NCBI GenBank assembly: GCA_027405735.1
Contig: JAPEHQ010000005.1
Span: 682,001 to 746,000, forward strand
Length of the DNA stretch: 64,000 nucleotides
Direction: 5' to 3'
Origin: Mucor racemosus
Lineage: Eukaryota > Mucoromycota > Mucoromycetes > Mucorales > Mucoraceae
Under the pieces are notes generated by a model. It was not told the DNA's origin and searched no databases. It was given only the letters and a program-made list of their open reading frames with translations. This document shows, piece by piece, positions 12,341 through 24,757 of the stretch (its first letter is position 1; each line of letters starts with the position of its first letter). Both the position numbers and the translations under genes were made by a program.

Positions 12341-13092
12341 ATGTCAGAAGCAAGCCCTCCTTTAAGTGTTAAAGAAGAGATACAGATTTCGAAGCTTCTC
12401 TCGTACCTGTTAAGACATGGCGCTATTAAAGAAAAGTTGAATATATCTCCTGAAGGCTTCGTTGCTGTCGATGATATTGTAAGTAACATTACTAAATGAA
12501 AAGAAAGAATACTCAGGTTTTATAAAAACTGGATTAGTTGGCTCGACCCAAGTTCAAGAATGTTGCATTTGAGCAAATACAATATGTTGTGGATCATAAT
12601 GATAAAAAACGTTATGAACTTACTCAAGGATCAGCGGGAGAGTGGCTTATTCGAGCAAATCAAGGGCATTCATTGAAAACGATTATACCTGATAGCATGT
12701 TGGAGAAGTTAACAGGTGCAATTGATACACCTATTATTCATGGAACTTCCTTAAAGGCATGGAATCAAATTAAACAACAAGGATTATCCAAGATGAATCG
12801 CAATCATATCCATTTTGCAATTGGTTTACCAAATGATCCTAATATAAAAAGTGGTATTCGAGAGACGAGCGAGGTATTCATTTATGTCAATGCGGAAAAA
12901 GCTAGACAAGGTTTGCATTATATTCAACGTGATGGGTATCTATTAGCTAATCAAAAATCAAAAAATGTAGATGGCATCGTATTTTATAGATCAAAAAATA
13001 ATGTCATTTTATCAGATGGCATTAAGGGAATAATTGCTCCAACATACTTTGAGCAGGTTACTGACAAAGGAATGAATCGACTTGACCTTTAG
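12341..13092 (+). CDS. TPT1: tRNA 2'-phosphotransferase (Tpt1/KptA family)
   Basis: Two exons, 12341..12478 and 12538..13092, giving 230 residues. Tpt1 removes the 2'-phosphate left at the splice junction by fungal tRNA ligase, using NAD+ and releasing ADP-ribose 1''-2'' cyclic phosphate; it is essential in yeast. Family hallmarks seen: SKLLSYLLRHGA with the catalytic Arg25-His26, GFVAVDDI, VVDHNDKKRYEL, IIHGTSLKAW (about 112-121), GLSKMNRNHIHFA (about 128-140) and the C-terminal DGIVFYRSKNNVILSDGIKG region. The exon 1/2 junction falls after VDDI and before LARPKF. The length matches the family (200-280). The ATG is the first in the transcript and follows a pyrimidine-rich stretch. No oddities. 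Confidence 0.95.
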
Positions 13093-13364
13093 CTCTTTTT
13101 TCGATAGATCGCAAAGAAAAAAGGCATTAGTATGATTTGATTTTATAAAATAAAATTGAAGGGGATATATATGTAATATATGTAAGCGAAAAAAAAAATA
13201 TGTAAGCGAAAAAAAAATATAGAAAAAAAAAAAGGAAAAGGCTAAGGGCGAATTTAAGACAGAAAGAGATATTGATATTAAAAGATTAAGATGAGAAAGA
13301 TAATATACAAGATATGTTCAAGATTAAACATTTAAGAAAAAAAAAAAAAAGAAAGAGGCAAAAA

Positions 13365-13461
13365 TTATTGACGGTGGACACGATATGAGTCAATTGCAGT
13401 CAATGGATCTTCCAATGTTGGTCCATTATTATAAGGTGCTGTTGGTTGTTGTTGTTGTTGC

Positions 13462-13501
<40 letters not shown>

Positions 13502-15589
13502 GAGAGTGGTGAGGTTGAAAGGGTTGTTGCAACTGTGGTTGAGTATAGATATCATGCTGTTGCATATAATGTCCATTGGGTGTTACAGGCAATTGATGTT
13601 GGTGTTGTTGAGGTGGTACATTCTATAAAATTTAATGAAATATGATTTAATATCATCAGTTTTAGCATCAATTCAAGTTAATTACCTTGTACGATGTAGA
13701 TCTCGGTATCATTGGCCTATTATAGACATCATTCATTCCCGCTGACGAAGAAGAGGTAGAGTTATTATTTGTATTGTAGGGATTATAATCAGCAGGAGAT
13801 GTTGACATTGCAGTTACAGGCGTTGTTATTGCAGTAGCAGGATCAACATAATAGCTAGTTGTTGTAGGGTAGTTATTGTTTCCATTTGAATAAGCAATAT
13901 TTGTAGGTGTGGCAGATGGTGTTGCGTAATAATAGGAGCTATTTTTGACATTCAAATCTAATCCACCTGCTGGTGGTAATGAAGATGTACGATGACTTGC
14001 ACGCGTACTTGCATTATTGCTTGTTACAGATGTTGCCGTTGGTGTTTGATGATGGTTAATAGGTGTAACATTACTGCTGCTTGTAGCAGAAGCAGACGGA
14101 TAGGATCTTGTATATGGTTGTTGATTTGAAATTGGTGTACTGAATGGAGATGGTTTTTGTGGTTGCTGTTGTTGCTGTTGCTGTTGTGGATAAAGAGAAG
14201 GTGTAGTTGAGTTAGAAGAAGAAGAAATTACATTGGAAGCAACAATACGAGGTTGTGGTGTTTGAGATTGTTTTTGATAGGGTGCATAACCTGTATCTGC
14301 GGGCCTTCTACTAGTTGGTCCACTTGAATAACGTTGTTGAGCTTGTGAAGATGACGTTGTTGTAGAAGGTACCACAACATTGGAACGATTATCATATACA
14401 TTAATAGGTGTCAACACGTTTGGGGGAGCTGATGGAGTAGTTCGAATATTATGATAAACAGGTTGCGCTGGAATTCTCAGTGGTACTCGTGTTAAGGGCC
14501 CATTAAATGTAGGTTGGACAGGATATTGTTGTTGAGCCTTTGAAAATAGGAAAAAGTTATGCGTCACTGCAGCAACTGCAGCAGCATGCTGTTGTTGTTG
14601 TTGTTGTTGTTGTTGTTGTACTTGATGATGCTGCTGCTGTACTTGATGATGTTTATGTTGCTGTTGTTGTTGTTGTTGTTGTATCCATTGCTGTTGTGAA
14701 TTACCTACAGATAATGCCATAGTTTCCATTAATTTTTGTCTTTGTATTTCAACTGGAACACCCATTAATTGGCTTCTAAAGCCAAACAAAGCAGTTCTCC
14801 ATCTCTCGTATTCTCCTTTTTGAACAGATAATTTGAATCTTAAAACATCTAGAAATTCTAATTCCATTATATTCAAATCAATCACTTTCATTCCTGAAAC
14901 TTCTGACCAGGTTTTGTTGGTAAATGTATTATCATCTAGAAATTTGTTGGCTAATATTGATTGGAAGAGTTAATTATAAAAAAAAAAGTATTTTGTATAT
15001 TGCATTCATTTACCCAGCATTAAAGCAACAGTAAATAATCTATATTCTGATCCATCAGCGCCTTGAATATTTGGGTTATTTTGCAACAACATTGCAATAT
15101 ATTTCAAAGATAATAATACAACAGATTCTGATAATTGAGTTGCACTAAGAATCTATTATATGATATTTAATTAATATCTGTTTACTTTTTGTATATTGTT
15201 GTTCATCATACCTGGCGACAGAACTTTTTAAATGCTGCACTTGTCATATTTGCCATATCTGCTGTAACTCTAGTTTGTTCTAAACTATTATTATTTTGTA
15301 ATGTTATATCAGATTTCGAATTTGAATGTAAATCCATGACTGATTGTCTTCTAGCATGCCACATTAAATAAACCATTGTTGATGAAAACTCGGCTATTTC
15401 AGATATAGATAATGTAATATTTGGTTTTGCATCTGTTGCACTTGGTAATGGTTCTTTTCTATGTTGTTGTTGTTGTTGTTGTTGCTGCATCATTGTAGGG
15501 TGGATAGGTGATTGTAATCTTTGTTGAAACTGTTGTTGTTGCTGTGGGTACACAACATTATCTACAACAGGGTAATTTTGAGAATACAT
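13365..15589 (-). CDS. Clg1/PHO80-like cyclin with polyglutamine tracts
   Basis: Four exons on the minus strand (15589..15212, 15152..15014, 14950..13686, 13622..13365) join in frame to 679 residues. The cyclin box lies at about residues 60-250: ISEIAEFSSTMVYLMWHARR, FKKFCRQ, ILSATQLSESVVLLSLKYI, then the diagnostic ANKFLDDNTFTNKTW followed by SEVSGM and LNIMELEFL. This is the fungal Clg1 (mug80) type, known in yeast as a partner of the Pho85 kinase. The remaining 400+ residues are disordered and rich in Q, S, T, N and P, with several CAA/CAG runs (about 13 and 8 glutamines in exon 3, about 19 in exon 4). Those runs explain the long valine and leucine frames on the other strand. It is divergently arranged with ERB1. 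The cyclin assignment is sure; the kinase partner is inferred. Confidence 0.87.
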
Positions 15590-15967
15590 TTTATATCTTT
15601 TTCTTTATCAATCTAAATCTTCAAAAAATCATAAAATAGTGCTTAAAATGTGCAGTTTTCTTATAATGAACAAATATTAAAAATAGAAGAGAGAGAGAGA
15701 GAGAGAGAGAGAATAGATGGAAAACCACACACTGAGTTTCTATAATTCATCGGTCATAATGGGCTAACTCATCTTTCCAATTGATGAGCCTTTCCCTTCT
15801 TCATCATATCGCCGCCCCTGAGGCAAAACTAGGCTTCCTACAGTCACGTAACAACATGTATGTGACCCTGTTTCCTTTTTTTTCTATAGGAAGCCACTAG
15901 TTTTTAAACAAGAAACACATTTGAAACGATTTTTTTCTCTTTAAATCCTTTGACATAACATCAAATA
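15590..15967. promoter_or_regulatory. Divergent promoter between the cyclin gene and ERB1
   Basis: 378 bp separate the two start codons. Contents: a GA dinucleotide run (15687-15712); CTCATC at about 15768 and GATGAG at about 15783, both resembling the core of the PAC element of ribosome-biogenesis genes (GATGAG); a GC-richer block around 15815-15860; and a T-rich tract before the ERB1 ATG. No TATA box is evident. The PAC assignment is inference from yeast. Confidence 0.4.
15687..15712. repeat. GA dinucleotide microsatellite
   Basis: About 11 GA units in the cyclin/ERB1 divergent promoter; potentially length-variable between strains. Confidence 0.9.
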
Positions 15968-18523
15968 ATGGCACCAAAGAAGAAAACTTCAGCTGTCCCA
16001 AAGAAAGAGACCAAGGTCGCTGTTAAAGAGCAACCAAAACCAGTTTCAAAATCTCTCAAACGTAGAGCTGTTGAGGAGGAACAAGATGAAAGTGATAATG
16101 AAGATTTCGGAAATGTTGATATTGATATGGGCTCTTCCGATGAAGAAAATGACGATTCTATCGAGGATAATGAAGAAGAAACTGAAGCATTCCCTGAGAT
16201 TAGTCTTAGCGATGATGAAGAGGATGATGAGGATTTCCAAGCTGATAGTGAAGAATTAGAGGATGATGATGAAGATTTGGAATCTGAAGATGAGGATGAC
16301 TATATGGCTGGCGATAGCTTAGATGAAGCTGATTTAGATGAGGAACTTGAGCGTGAACTCGAGCAAGAAAAAATGGAAGATGATTCAGAAGATAAAGACG
16401 ATTTCAAATTGTATGTTTGATCTTGATTTCAAAACTAAAATTTGCATATATTAACTCTTTGATGTAGGCCTACTCCTTACCGTCAGCGTTATGCCGAGGA
16501 TCCATTACCCGATATTGAAGGTAATTACGATAGTGATAGTTCAACTGAGGAAACCGAAAATACAATTGGTAATGTACCTCTTGAATGGTACAATGATTTG
16601 CCTCATATTGGTTACGATATTGATGGTAAAAAGATCTTGAAGCCTGCTACTGGTGATGAACTTGATAAATTTTTGGCTACTATGGAAGATCCTGATTCAT
16701 GGAAGACTGTCAAGAGTGATAAGGAAGGCAAGGATATTGTCTTGGATGATAGAGAATTAGATATTATTCAAAGACTTCAAAGAGGTATCATTCCTGATTC
16801 TACATATGATCCTTATGAGCCTACTGTTGAATGGTTTACTTCAAAGACTGAAATTATGCCTCTTTCTGCTCGTCCTGAACCCAAGAGTAGATTCGTTCCT
16901 TCCAAGTGGGAGCATAAAAAGATTATGAAGATTGTTCGTGCTATTCGTCAAGGTCGTATTGTTCCTCGTCAACCTAAAGATGAAAAGCCTAAATTTTATA
17001 ACCTTTGGGGTGACGACGATGCACCTCGTGAAGATCATATTATGCATATTGCTGCCCCCAAGATGAAATTACCCGAGCATGATGAGAGTTATAACCCACC
17101 TGCTGAATATCTTCCTGACGATCAAGAAGTTAAAGAATGGAATGAGATGGATGAAGAGGATAGACCTAAAAATTATCTCCCCAAGAAATTCAACAGTTTG
17201 CGTCATGTTCCCGCTTATGATCAATTTATTCAAGAAAGATTCCATCGTTGTCTTGATCTTTACTTGGCTCCCCGTGTTCGTAAGAACAGATTGAACATTG
17301 ACCCTGAGTCACTTGTACCCAAGTTACCTAGTCCTAAGGATCTTCGTCCTTTCCCTACACATCAATCCATCTCTTATGAGGGACATACTGCTCGTATTCG
17401 TGCCCTTTCTGTCCATCCCAATGGTCTTTATGCCATCTCTGGTTCCGATGATAATACTTGTCGTCTTTGGGAAGTTTTGACAGGTCGTTGTCTCACAATG
17501 TGGAAATTTGATGGCGTTATCCATGCACTTGGTTGGTGTCCTAACCCTGATGTTTGGCTCTTTGCTATCTCTGTAGGACATGGTGAGGTTCATTTGATTT
17601 CTCCTCCTAAGCTTTGTTCTGCCGAACAAGCTATGAACACTGATCAATTCACAAAATCTGGTTTTGCCATGACCGCTGATGATAGTAAGCAAGCTGTTAC
17701 TTGGATTAGAGCAAGCGAAGCCGACGAAGAAAAGTATGGTTATAAAGTACGCATTCAACATACACAAGTCGTCAAGCAAATCACATGGCATCGCAAGGGT
17801 GATTACCTTGCTACAGTTTCTCCTGATGCTAAGAATCTCGCTGTTCTTATTCATCAAATTACAAAGCATCAAACTCAAACTCCTTTCAAACGTCTCAAGG
17901 GTCTTGTACAAAAGGTCGCTTTCCATCCCATTAAACCTATTTTCTTTGTTGCTGTAAGTATTTTCTTTACAACGATTATTCAATATTGTCAAACTAATTA
18001 TTTCATTAGACTCAAATTTATGTTCGTGTTTATGATTTGATGCAACAACAACTAGTCAAGACATTACAAACCAGTGTGAAATGGGTTTCCAGTATTGATA
18101 TTCATCCTGGCGGTGATAACGTGATTATTGGTTCATATGATAAAAAGGTCTGTTGGTTTGATTTGGATCTTAGCTCAAGGCCATATAAATCTCTTAGGTA
18201 AAAATACAATGCACGTTTTAGAGTTTTATGCAAAAAAAAACTAACTCTTTATTTCCATTAGATATCACAACAAGGCTGTTCGTCAGGTCTCTTTCCATAA
18301 GCGATACCCTCTCTTTGCTTCTTCATCTGATGACGGTACTATTCAAATCTTCTATGGTATGGTCTACAATGATTTGTTGCAAAATCCTTTGATTGTGCCT
18401 GTCAAGATCTTACGAGGTCATGAAGCTAAGGATGGTCTTGGTGTATTAAATATTGAATTCCATCCTACACAACCTTGGATTTTCTCTACTGGTTCAGATG
18501 GCACTCTTAGACTTTGGACTTAG
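15968..18523 (+). CDS. ERB1: Ribosome biogenesis protein Erb1 (BOP1 homologue)
   Basis: Four exons (15968..16410, 16468..17953, 18010..18197, 18262..18523) join to 792 residues. Erb1 forms the PeBoW complex (Nop7-Erb1-Ytm1) in the nucleolus and is needed for 27S pre-rRNA processing into the 60S subunit. Order of parts: lysine-rich start; strongly acidic tract (residues about 35-145, D/E runs); BOP1NT domain beginning with [20 protein letters not shown] (about 190) and containing DYDPYEP-like [13 protein letters not shown]; the linker [20 protein letters not shown]; then WD40 repeats from [18 protein letters not shown], ending with [12 protein letters not shown] at the stop. Length and layout match fungal Erb1 (about 750-810). 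Introns are 55-65 bp. Nothing broken. Confidence 0.96.
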
Positions 18524-18943
18524 ATTTCTTTTATTTTTCTATTCTTTTTATCGTTTATTTCATTTATCAAAGCACTCCCTCTCACTCTCAATTACACTTT
18601 TACAACTATCTAAAAAGTTTAAATATTGTTACATATTAAAAAAATCGTATAATATAATAGTTGTTTGTCATAATATTATCAATATAGATATCGCAAAAAA
18701 ATAATTTGACCAATCTTACTATTCGCTATTCGCTAGAATAAATCCTTTACATGCTTGGTTTTAGGTTATCACAGTTGAAAAGACAAAGCTTTAAGCCTTA
18801 ATATCTCTGCAAAAAGTTAAGATATGCCGTATATAGTACTACTTTCTAATAATGAGACTTGTTTTAAGTGCTCAGTTGATGCATCATTTACTCAACTTTT
18901 CAGTGTTTAATTCTATGTATACACTGCATTTAATGGAAGTTAA
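18524..18943. other. ERB1 3' flank, no gene seen
   Basis: AT-rich sequence that becomes repeat-like after about 18700 (CAATCTTACTATTCGCTATTCG). No supported gene. Confidence 0.5.
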
Positions 18944-19269
18944 TGTAATGAATTACATTATTGAGGCTTCATGTACCTGAAAATACTATAATGTAATTGT
19001 AATGAGTCAAACATTTCAGTTTCATTCATGCAAAACCTTGCCTCATTCCTTATATAAATACTACAAGGAAATCATTACATGATCCCTTGTAGATTTATCT
19101 GTCTTGTTACGTTCGCTTTACTTTTATTTATTCACTAATAAATATCTAATTTACAAATAAGAACACCAACCTTCATCAATCCAGTGACCACCAATTCATA
19201 ATAACAAGAATAATATCTATAAGCATATTATCCATCTTTGTTATTAGTCCAAAATTACAGATCATTACA
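18944..19269 (+). mobile_element. Probable solo LTR
   Basis: The segment begins TGTAATGAATTACA and ends ATTACA. It has LTR-like internal order: TTATATAAATAC (TATA, about 19048), then AATAAATATC (polyadenylation signal, about 19137), then a terminal region. The size (326 bp) is close to the four better-supported solo LTRs in the window. A clean 5-bp target duplication was not found (GTTAA versus GTAAT), so this is tentative. Confidence 0.35.
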
Positions 19270-19324
19270 GTAATGTCTCATGTCTGTAATTAGAGATTGG
19301 GCCAATTTTGCGGAGTATTGTTCA

Positions 19325-19500
19325 TTAAAATCTTTTTTTCTACAAAAAATGCAGCGAAAAAGTTCATTAATAGCTGGATCGATAGATGATTTTGTCACCC
19401 ATCATCGTAATTGTGTATATATATTTGTAACATATTCATAAAAAGTGGTGCATATATTTTTAAAACACTTCCAAAATTTCAATCACATTTCACGCATTCA
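19325..19500 (-). repeat. Repeat A fragment, inverted
   Basis: About 175 bp matching the middle of repeat A in the orientation of copy 1 (ATAGCTGGATCGATAGATGATTTT and the AAAAAGTGGTGCATAT block). It is diverged and truncated at both ends. The stretch 19501-19774 after it holds nothing I recognise. Confidence 0.6.
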
Positions 19501-20027
19501 CGGAGAATTATTTTTCCCGTAGTGATAGCCTTTGTGATATATATACTATTTTCTAATTATATTGATAATACAGTAATAAGATCTTAAAACAAGACCTTCG
19601 TGGTTTAGTTCCTAATTTGGAAGTACCAGTGGTACAATTTGACATTTTAATGTTTTTGTGATTTTAAAATCATTGGATCTTAGATGCTGTCTAAGGTCAA
19701 CTTGATAAATGTAGTTTACTACAACGAGGTATTAATTTTTGCATTCGCAAGATAGATACAACTCAAGACTACTCTGCATTTTTTGTTTTAGCAGAAAATA
19801 ATAATTTTTCATTGAGATAATCAAAATAATAATTCTTATCACAGCTTAAAACCTATAATAACGGGGTTCCAAAATTGATTTGAAAAAATGAACGAAAAAT
19901 GATTCAAAAAACAAAATTGTTTAATGGCTCATGAACTGTAAAGTAAGTCGACCTAGCGTATTAAATGATCTTTGTACAGTTTTGAATTCTGCATCCATTT
20001 AAATAAAATTCAAAAAGGTGTTGCACG

Positions 20028-20215
20028 TAGGTATCAAAGACGAGCCGAGCTTTGGACGAGCTTGACCAAAGCTCACCACAACGAGCCGAGCTTTGTATCA
20101 CTCGAGCTCGAGCCGAGCTTTTGACTTCTTTTTCAGAAGCTCGATTAGTGTTAACGAGCCTCTGAGTTTCCTTGAAAAAGCTCGTATGAAAGAGACGAGC
20201 TTTGTGTCACTCAAA
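20028..20215. repeat. Left subterminal AGCTCG motif array of the hAT element
   Basis: About a dozen copies of AGCTCG, CGAGCT or GAGCCGAGC in both orientations within 190 bp. The matching array at the other end is at about 24530-24750. hAT transposases bind such subterminal hexamers, so these are the likely recognition sites. Confidence 0.7.
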
Positions 20216-20342
20216 TTTAATAATAGCTAGTAAATAATATAATATATAATACTACTGCTCGCTCTTTATTTCTTTAATTTTTTATTAATCAAAAACTATC
20301 ATAAGCTCAAAGAACGCTATATTCTTTCATAATACAACATTA

Positions 20343-23300
20343 TTAGTAGACATTTTCTCGATACCAACAATTTAACAATACATATTTCTCGGCCGTCGAG
20401 GCCTCCAATTTTGCTCTCTCCTTATTTATAAATCCATTAGCTTGTGAGAATAACCTCTCAGAGGCTACGCTAGTTGAGCAAATACCTAGATGTTTGGCTG
20501 CAAAGATCGACAATAAAGGGTATTTTTGAGAATACATTTTCCAATATAACAATGGACGCGTTGCAAATTCTAAACCTAGTTTATGATTTGTTGCATTATC
20601 TACAATTCATTCAAAAATAAAATATTTTAATATTATAAGGCATTTGATCATGGAATTTCTATCACTTTTCATACCAATGTTATTTGAGGCATCTACTACG
20701 CAATGTAATTGTTTTTGCCCAAATTGCTGCTCATCATCAGACTTTAAATATTCTTCAATTTCTTTATTCGACAAGACTTTTTCCTTCACCCACATGGAGC
20801 AATCTTTCAGAATAGTGTCCAGCATTAATTTTCTTTTTTTATTGATGTTGTTTTTGTTGATGTTGTTTGCATGTTGCTCATCATATTCTCTTCTCCTTTT
20901 TGTAATGCCTAAAACTTTAATAATAGAACCAGAATCTAATAATGTTTCATCATCAGCATAATTGTTTCTTTCATGAGTACTCAAAATTGTGCTAGATGAC
21001 TTCTGCTCAGCTAAAACATAAATGTTGGTGATTTTGCCAGAAAATGCACATATCACAGTTTCTAAATATATACTTACCATCTTCTATATAAATGTTTCTT
21101 TTTTTTTCTTCATCAATATAATAATTCTTGAGAAATAAATAATAGGAATCTTCACATATGGATTTTTGCATATCAATTAGATGTTTATCCCATCCTTCAT
21201 CAACTCTCCTGATATATGTATGTATCAATGAGGTTTCAATAAATTTTTCATTTCGTACCTACCAATAATCACACTTCAGCGCTGGATCAACAAAAGTGGA
21301 ACAAGCAAATATCTTGCTGAGATCAGTTCTCGAATAATACTTTGACAATTTTTTTTGCAAATTCTGCATGCTGTTACCAATACTTTATCGTCTTTGTTAT
21401 CATCTTCAAAAACGTCTAAGTCATCAAATAATGCATTATACAAAACAATTGTTCGGTTGATGGTAGTGTAGCTAAAGTTTCATTTCCTTAGTTAAACTGT
21501 AAATGTTGAGTTAATAAAAAGAATAGAATATTACCGTTGAGATGACAGCCAAAGCGTTATATATTCAAAAACAGAGAGAAGCTCATTCACTTTCTTGATG
21601 TACAATATTTGATTATTATTTAACGAGCAGGAATCTCGGATCTTTTCATCAGGGCAGCCATTAATAGTCATTAAATACGCATCTTCCAACAACAGAAATC
21701 TATCAATCATGTATTTTGTTGAGTTCCATCTAGTACAAACATCATTTATTAAGGTCAAATCTGGCAGATTCATTTGGTTTCTATAACATTCGAAATTCTG
21801 ATTTAATTTATTTGACAGTTTAATGGTAATACAGCCTCTCCTTAAACGATAAATGGGGTTTGTACATTCTGCGTCATTTTGATTGTTTTCAACCTATATA
21901 CAATAGGGTAAATAAAAAATTATTTTATTTAAATACTGTAGTCAAGTTTAAATTAAACAAAATATATATATAATATTTACATGTTTCATCATATCATGAA
22001 GATTTGATGTGTCTGGTGGAGCTTTGCTCTTCAATCCTTTGACGATAAGCTCTTGGCAAGCTAAATTTATTATGTGATTGAAACACCCAATCATTTGCTC
22101 ATTCTTGTGAAATATTAAGTCGCTTCGTTCACTAGATGCAGCTTCCAAATAATCACCCATAGCGAAGTTATTCGAAGCATTATCCGTTGTGATACAATTA
22201 ACCTTATCAGCAATTTTATAATCATCAATTACTTCTAAAAAAAATTTAGCCAGATTTTCTCCTATTTTTGTCAAAATTTAGACAGGATTAGATACAGTTG
22301 ATTATTGTGGGTATAGTAAAGTAGAACTACCTGTATGAGCAGCATGTTTGATGTCCTTTAAAGCCAATGTAATTTGCTTTGGCTCCCATACTTTAATATC
22401 AATGAAATGGCAAGTTAAACCCATGAAGTATTTATCTAAATTCATGTCAGTAAACGCCAAAACCTATTAAAATGTATAACGTACTTGTTGGACTCTTCCA
22501 AAGATCAGCCGTAAAATTGAGTGACATCTGGCTTTTTAAAACCTCTTTCACTTTGTTCTTCTTAATATCAAATTCGGCTATAATATTATTTTTTATTGTT
22601 TGTGAGCAAGGCAGCGTCAATATGGTTGTTGCAGATATAGAGGGTGATGTTGGCGAGATTTTTTTGGCATTATTAATCATGTTTGCACAAAATCCAAAAA
22701 TTTTGCTGAGTGTAGGATTGTTTTCCGTAAATGAAATTGGCAGTTTATTAGCAACGATGAAACTACAAAGAAGATGCAAGAAGGTTTCTCGTGTAAAATC
22801 AGATACATCTTTATCACTGTCAAATTGCTTTTGTGCTTCCATGAAAGCTTCAACGACGGATTCGTTTTCCGGGTGTGTAAATTCTTCAAATAACATATTA
22901 GAGAATTTCTCTTCGGTACCATGCAATGCTTTCCAGTTTGGCGTCGTTTCTTTGCTGGCATTGACAAGCTCTAAAAATCTAATGTCTAGCAATAAAAAAC
23001 AAGGTTAATGGATTTATCATTAGGTTACAGACCTACCAAAACATACGTTTCTCTTCCGTAAATTTATGTTTATTTACTATATGTCGAGTGATGCTTGATG
23101 ATTGTGACCCTTTACTTTCAAATTTTGAAATGCACATTGATTCTGTGTTAACCTTAGTATTTTTTCGGTTAAAAGTACAATAAATCAAATTATCAACCCT
23201 GAGACCGTAACCATGAGAACTCCACCATGAAATTGCTGCTCTTGTTGATATTGCTGTTGTTGTTTCTGGTTCTCTCAGGAAACCTGGGGATGGAATTGCG

Positions 23301-23506
23301 TACTCCATTGCATTAATTTCTGATATAATCGTGCTTCTACTAGTGTTATTGTGGGTTTTGATGGCATTTATTTGAGCCTCATCCAAAACAGTAGCTTCCG
23401 AAAAATGGATATTTAATGAATTGGTGGTTGATGCTGTTGACGTTGTTGACATAGTTCGCATAAGTTGAGGGAAATCAAACCCGTTATTGCCCACTTCATT
23501 GCTCAT
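20343..23506 (-). pseudogene. hAT transposase gene, multi-exon, with an apparent frameshift
   Basis: Minus strand. Exon 1 (23506..23047) encodes a serine/threonine-rich start and a BED-like zinc finger (YCTFNRK, then CISKFES and HIVNKHKF). Exon 2 starts at 22985 (HIRFLELVNASKE). Later exons give the RNase-H fold: LWKSPTSTLY near 22500, ITTDNASNN with the second acidic residue near 22180, IGCFNHIINLACQ near 22080, VCTRWNSTKYMIDRF near 21730, and the C-terminal hAT dimerisation domain (KYPLLSIFAAKHLGI, TSVASERLFSQANGFIN) at 20343-20552. Between the LWKSPTS part and the continuing VLAFTDMNL, about position 22465, the frame shifts without a plausible intron, so this copy may not make a full protein. 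The exact splicing of the middle exons is uncertain. Confidence 0.8.
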
Positions 23507-24529
23507 TTGTGAAATTCAGATATATGTTTTTATAGTTATAAGTTATAAAGATTGAATTGAATGGGAAGTAGAAAAAATATATCAAAGTTTGAGATAAGAT
23601 AGAGAAAACTATACACAACTGTGAGAAAATAACTCTTGGTTTTACTTGAATGTGATCTATGAGAACTAGGAATTACCCAATAATAGTCAATTTAGAATAT
23701 CTTTAACATGATTCTTAACATGTATATATACATATGATATATCAAAACGTATATTATAAAAGAAAATAGATATTTAATCAAGTAAAGAGATAAGGTTGAT
23801 TGAAATGAAATTAAAAGAAGAGTTGATATACTATTTGGTTTGAGGGAAATAACTATATGATAGGTATTATATATGTTGTTTAATAATAATAGACTGTGAT
23901 GTAATGTCGATATCATGTTGGAGCACCATACTTCTGGAAGCATGGTTCAATTGATATTTGATGGACCTGACTTTTTTCGGTTATTGAACTATTGTTTACT
24001 TTTGAATTTGACATCGAGTTAAGAATGACACATCAATGCAAATTAGACAAAGTTGTATTCCATGCGTCTATCATATAAATTATGCTGCTATTAAATTATA
24101 AAAGCATGGTTCCATTATATTCACACAATGTCTATTTGTTCATTCAACTAGTATATAAACCCTCTCTATAAGCTTATAATGAAACGGTACTTTTTCATTG
24201 AAATAATTTAATACTTTTGCCTTCCCTCTTTCAATAAATCAGAATGGTTTGATTATTTACTGTCTGCTAATTAATGATGAAAATTGGAAATATTAGATGG
24301 GAAATACATGGACATGGGGCAACGCCATCATTCCCAAATTAATGTTGCAAATAATATTTAGTACACATAGCAGCCTAAACATTCATTGACAATAACAATA
24401 CAACTAGATATTTTATGAATTGCTTCATTTATCTCAAAATTAAAGGAAGTGACGAAACAAAATATTGACATTCATAAGTCTGCTTTACTCTAAATATTTG
24501 TCATTTGACTTTTGATAGGTAAAATAAAG

Positions 24530-24757
24530 CTCGTTTACCACACTCGAGCTTTTGTTTCATAAAATTGAAACTCGTTATCTTAATCCGAGCTTCAGTCACT
24601 GTACAGGAAAAGCTCGTGTGGGATGAACGAGCTTTAGTCACACTCGAAAAAAAGCTCGTTTACCCTGGACGAGCTTTTTTGTAGGCTCGTCTTATTTCAA
24701 CGATCCTGGGAAAAAGCTCGGTTGCATAAAATAGGCTCGGCTCGCTTTAAATGCCTA
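24530..24757. repeat. Right subterminal AGCTCG motif array of the hAT element
   Basis: Repeated AGCTCG/CGAGCT separated by about 15-35 bp, with the same spacing style as the left array and as the MITE at 51050-51536. Confidence 0.7.

Larger units (their letters stand above)
20028..24757 (-). mobile_element. hAT superfamily DNA transposon, 4.73 kb, 8-bp TSD
   Basis: Flanked by perfect 8-bp direct repeats GTTGCACG. Terminal inverted repeats begin TAGGTATCAAAGACGAGCC on the left, and the right end read in reverse is TAGGCATTTAAAGCGAGCC; both then continue with CGAGC. TAGG ends and 8-bp duplications are hAT hallmarks. The subterminal 200 bp at each end are packed with AGCTCG/CGAGCT motifs, presumably transposase sites. 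The transposase gene lies on the minus strand inside. The region 23507-24530 within the element is non-coding, and 24530-24757 is the right motif array. Confidence 0.92.

Noticed and set aside
12479..12540. TTG-initiated start for the Tpt1 second exon
   Set aside because: The upstream exon 12341-12478 supplies an ATG and the missing catalytic RHG segment, so the TTG is simply the first codon of exon 2.
13385..14722. Long valine- and leucine-rich plus-strand frames over the cyclin gene
   Set aside because: They are the antisense and alternate-frame readings of CAA/CAG glutamine runs in the real minus-strand gene.
16046..17992. Antisense and alternate-frame open frames across ERB1
   Set aside because: The plus-strand gene has full family homology and spliced frame continuity; the others show no domains.
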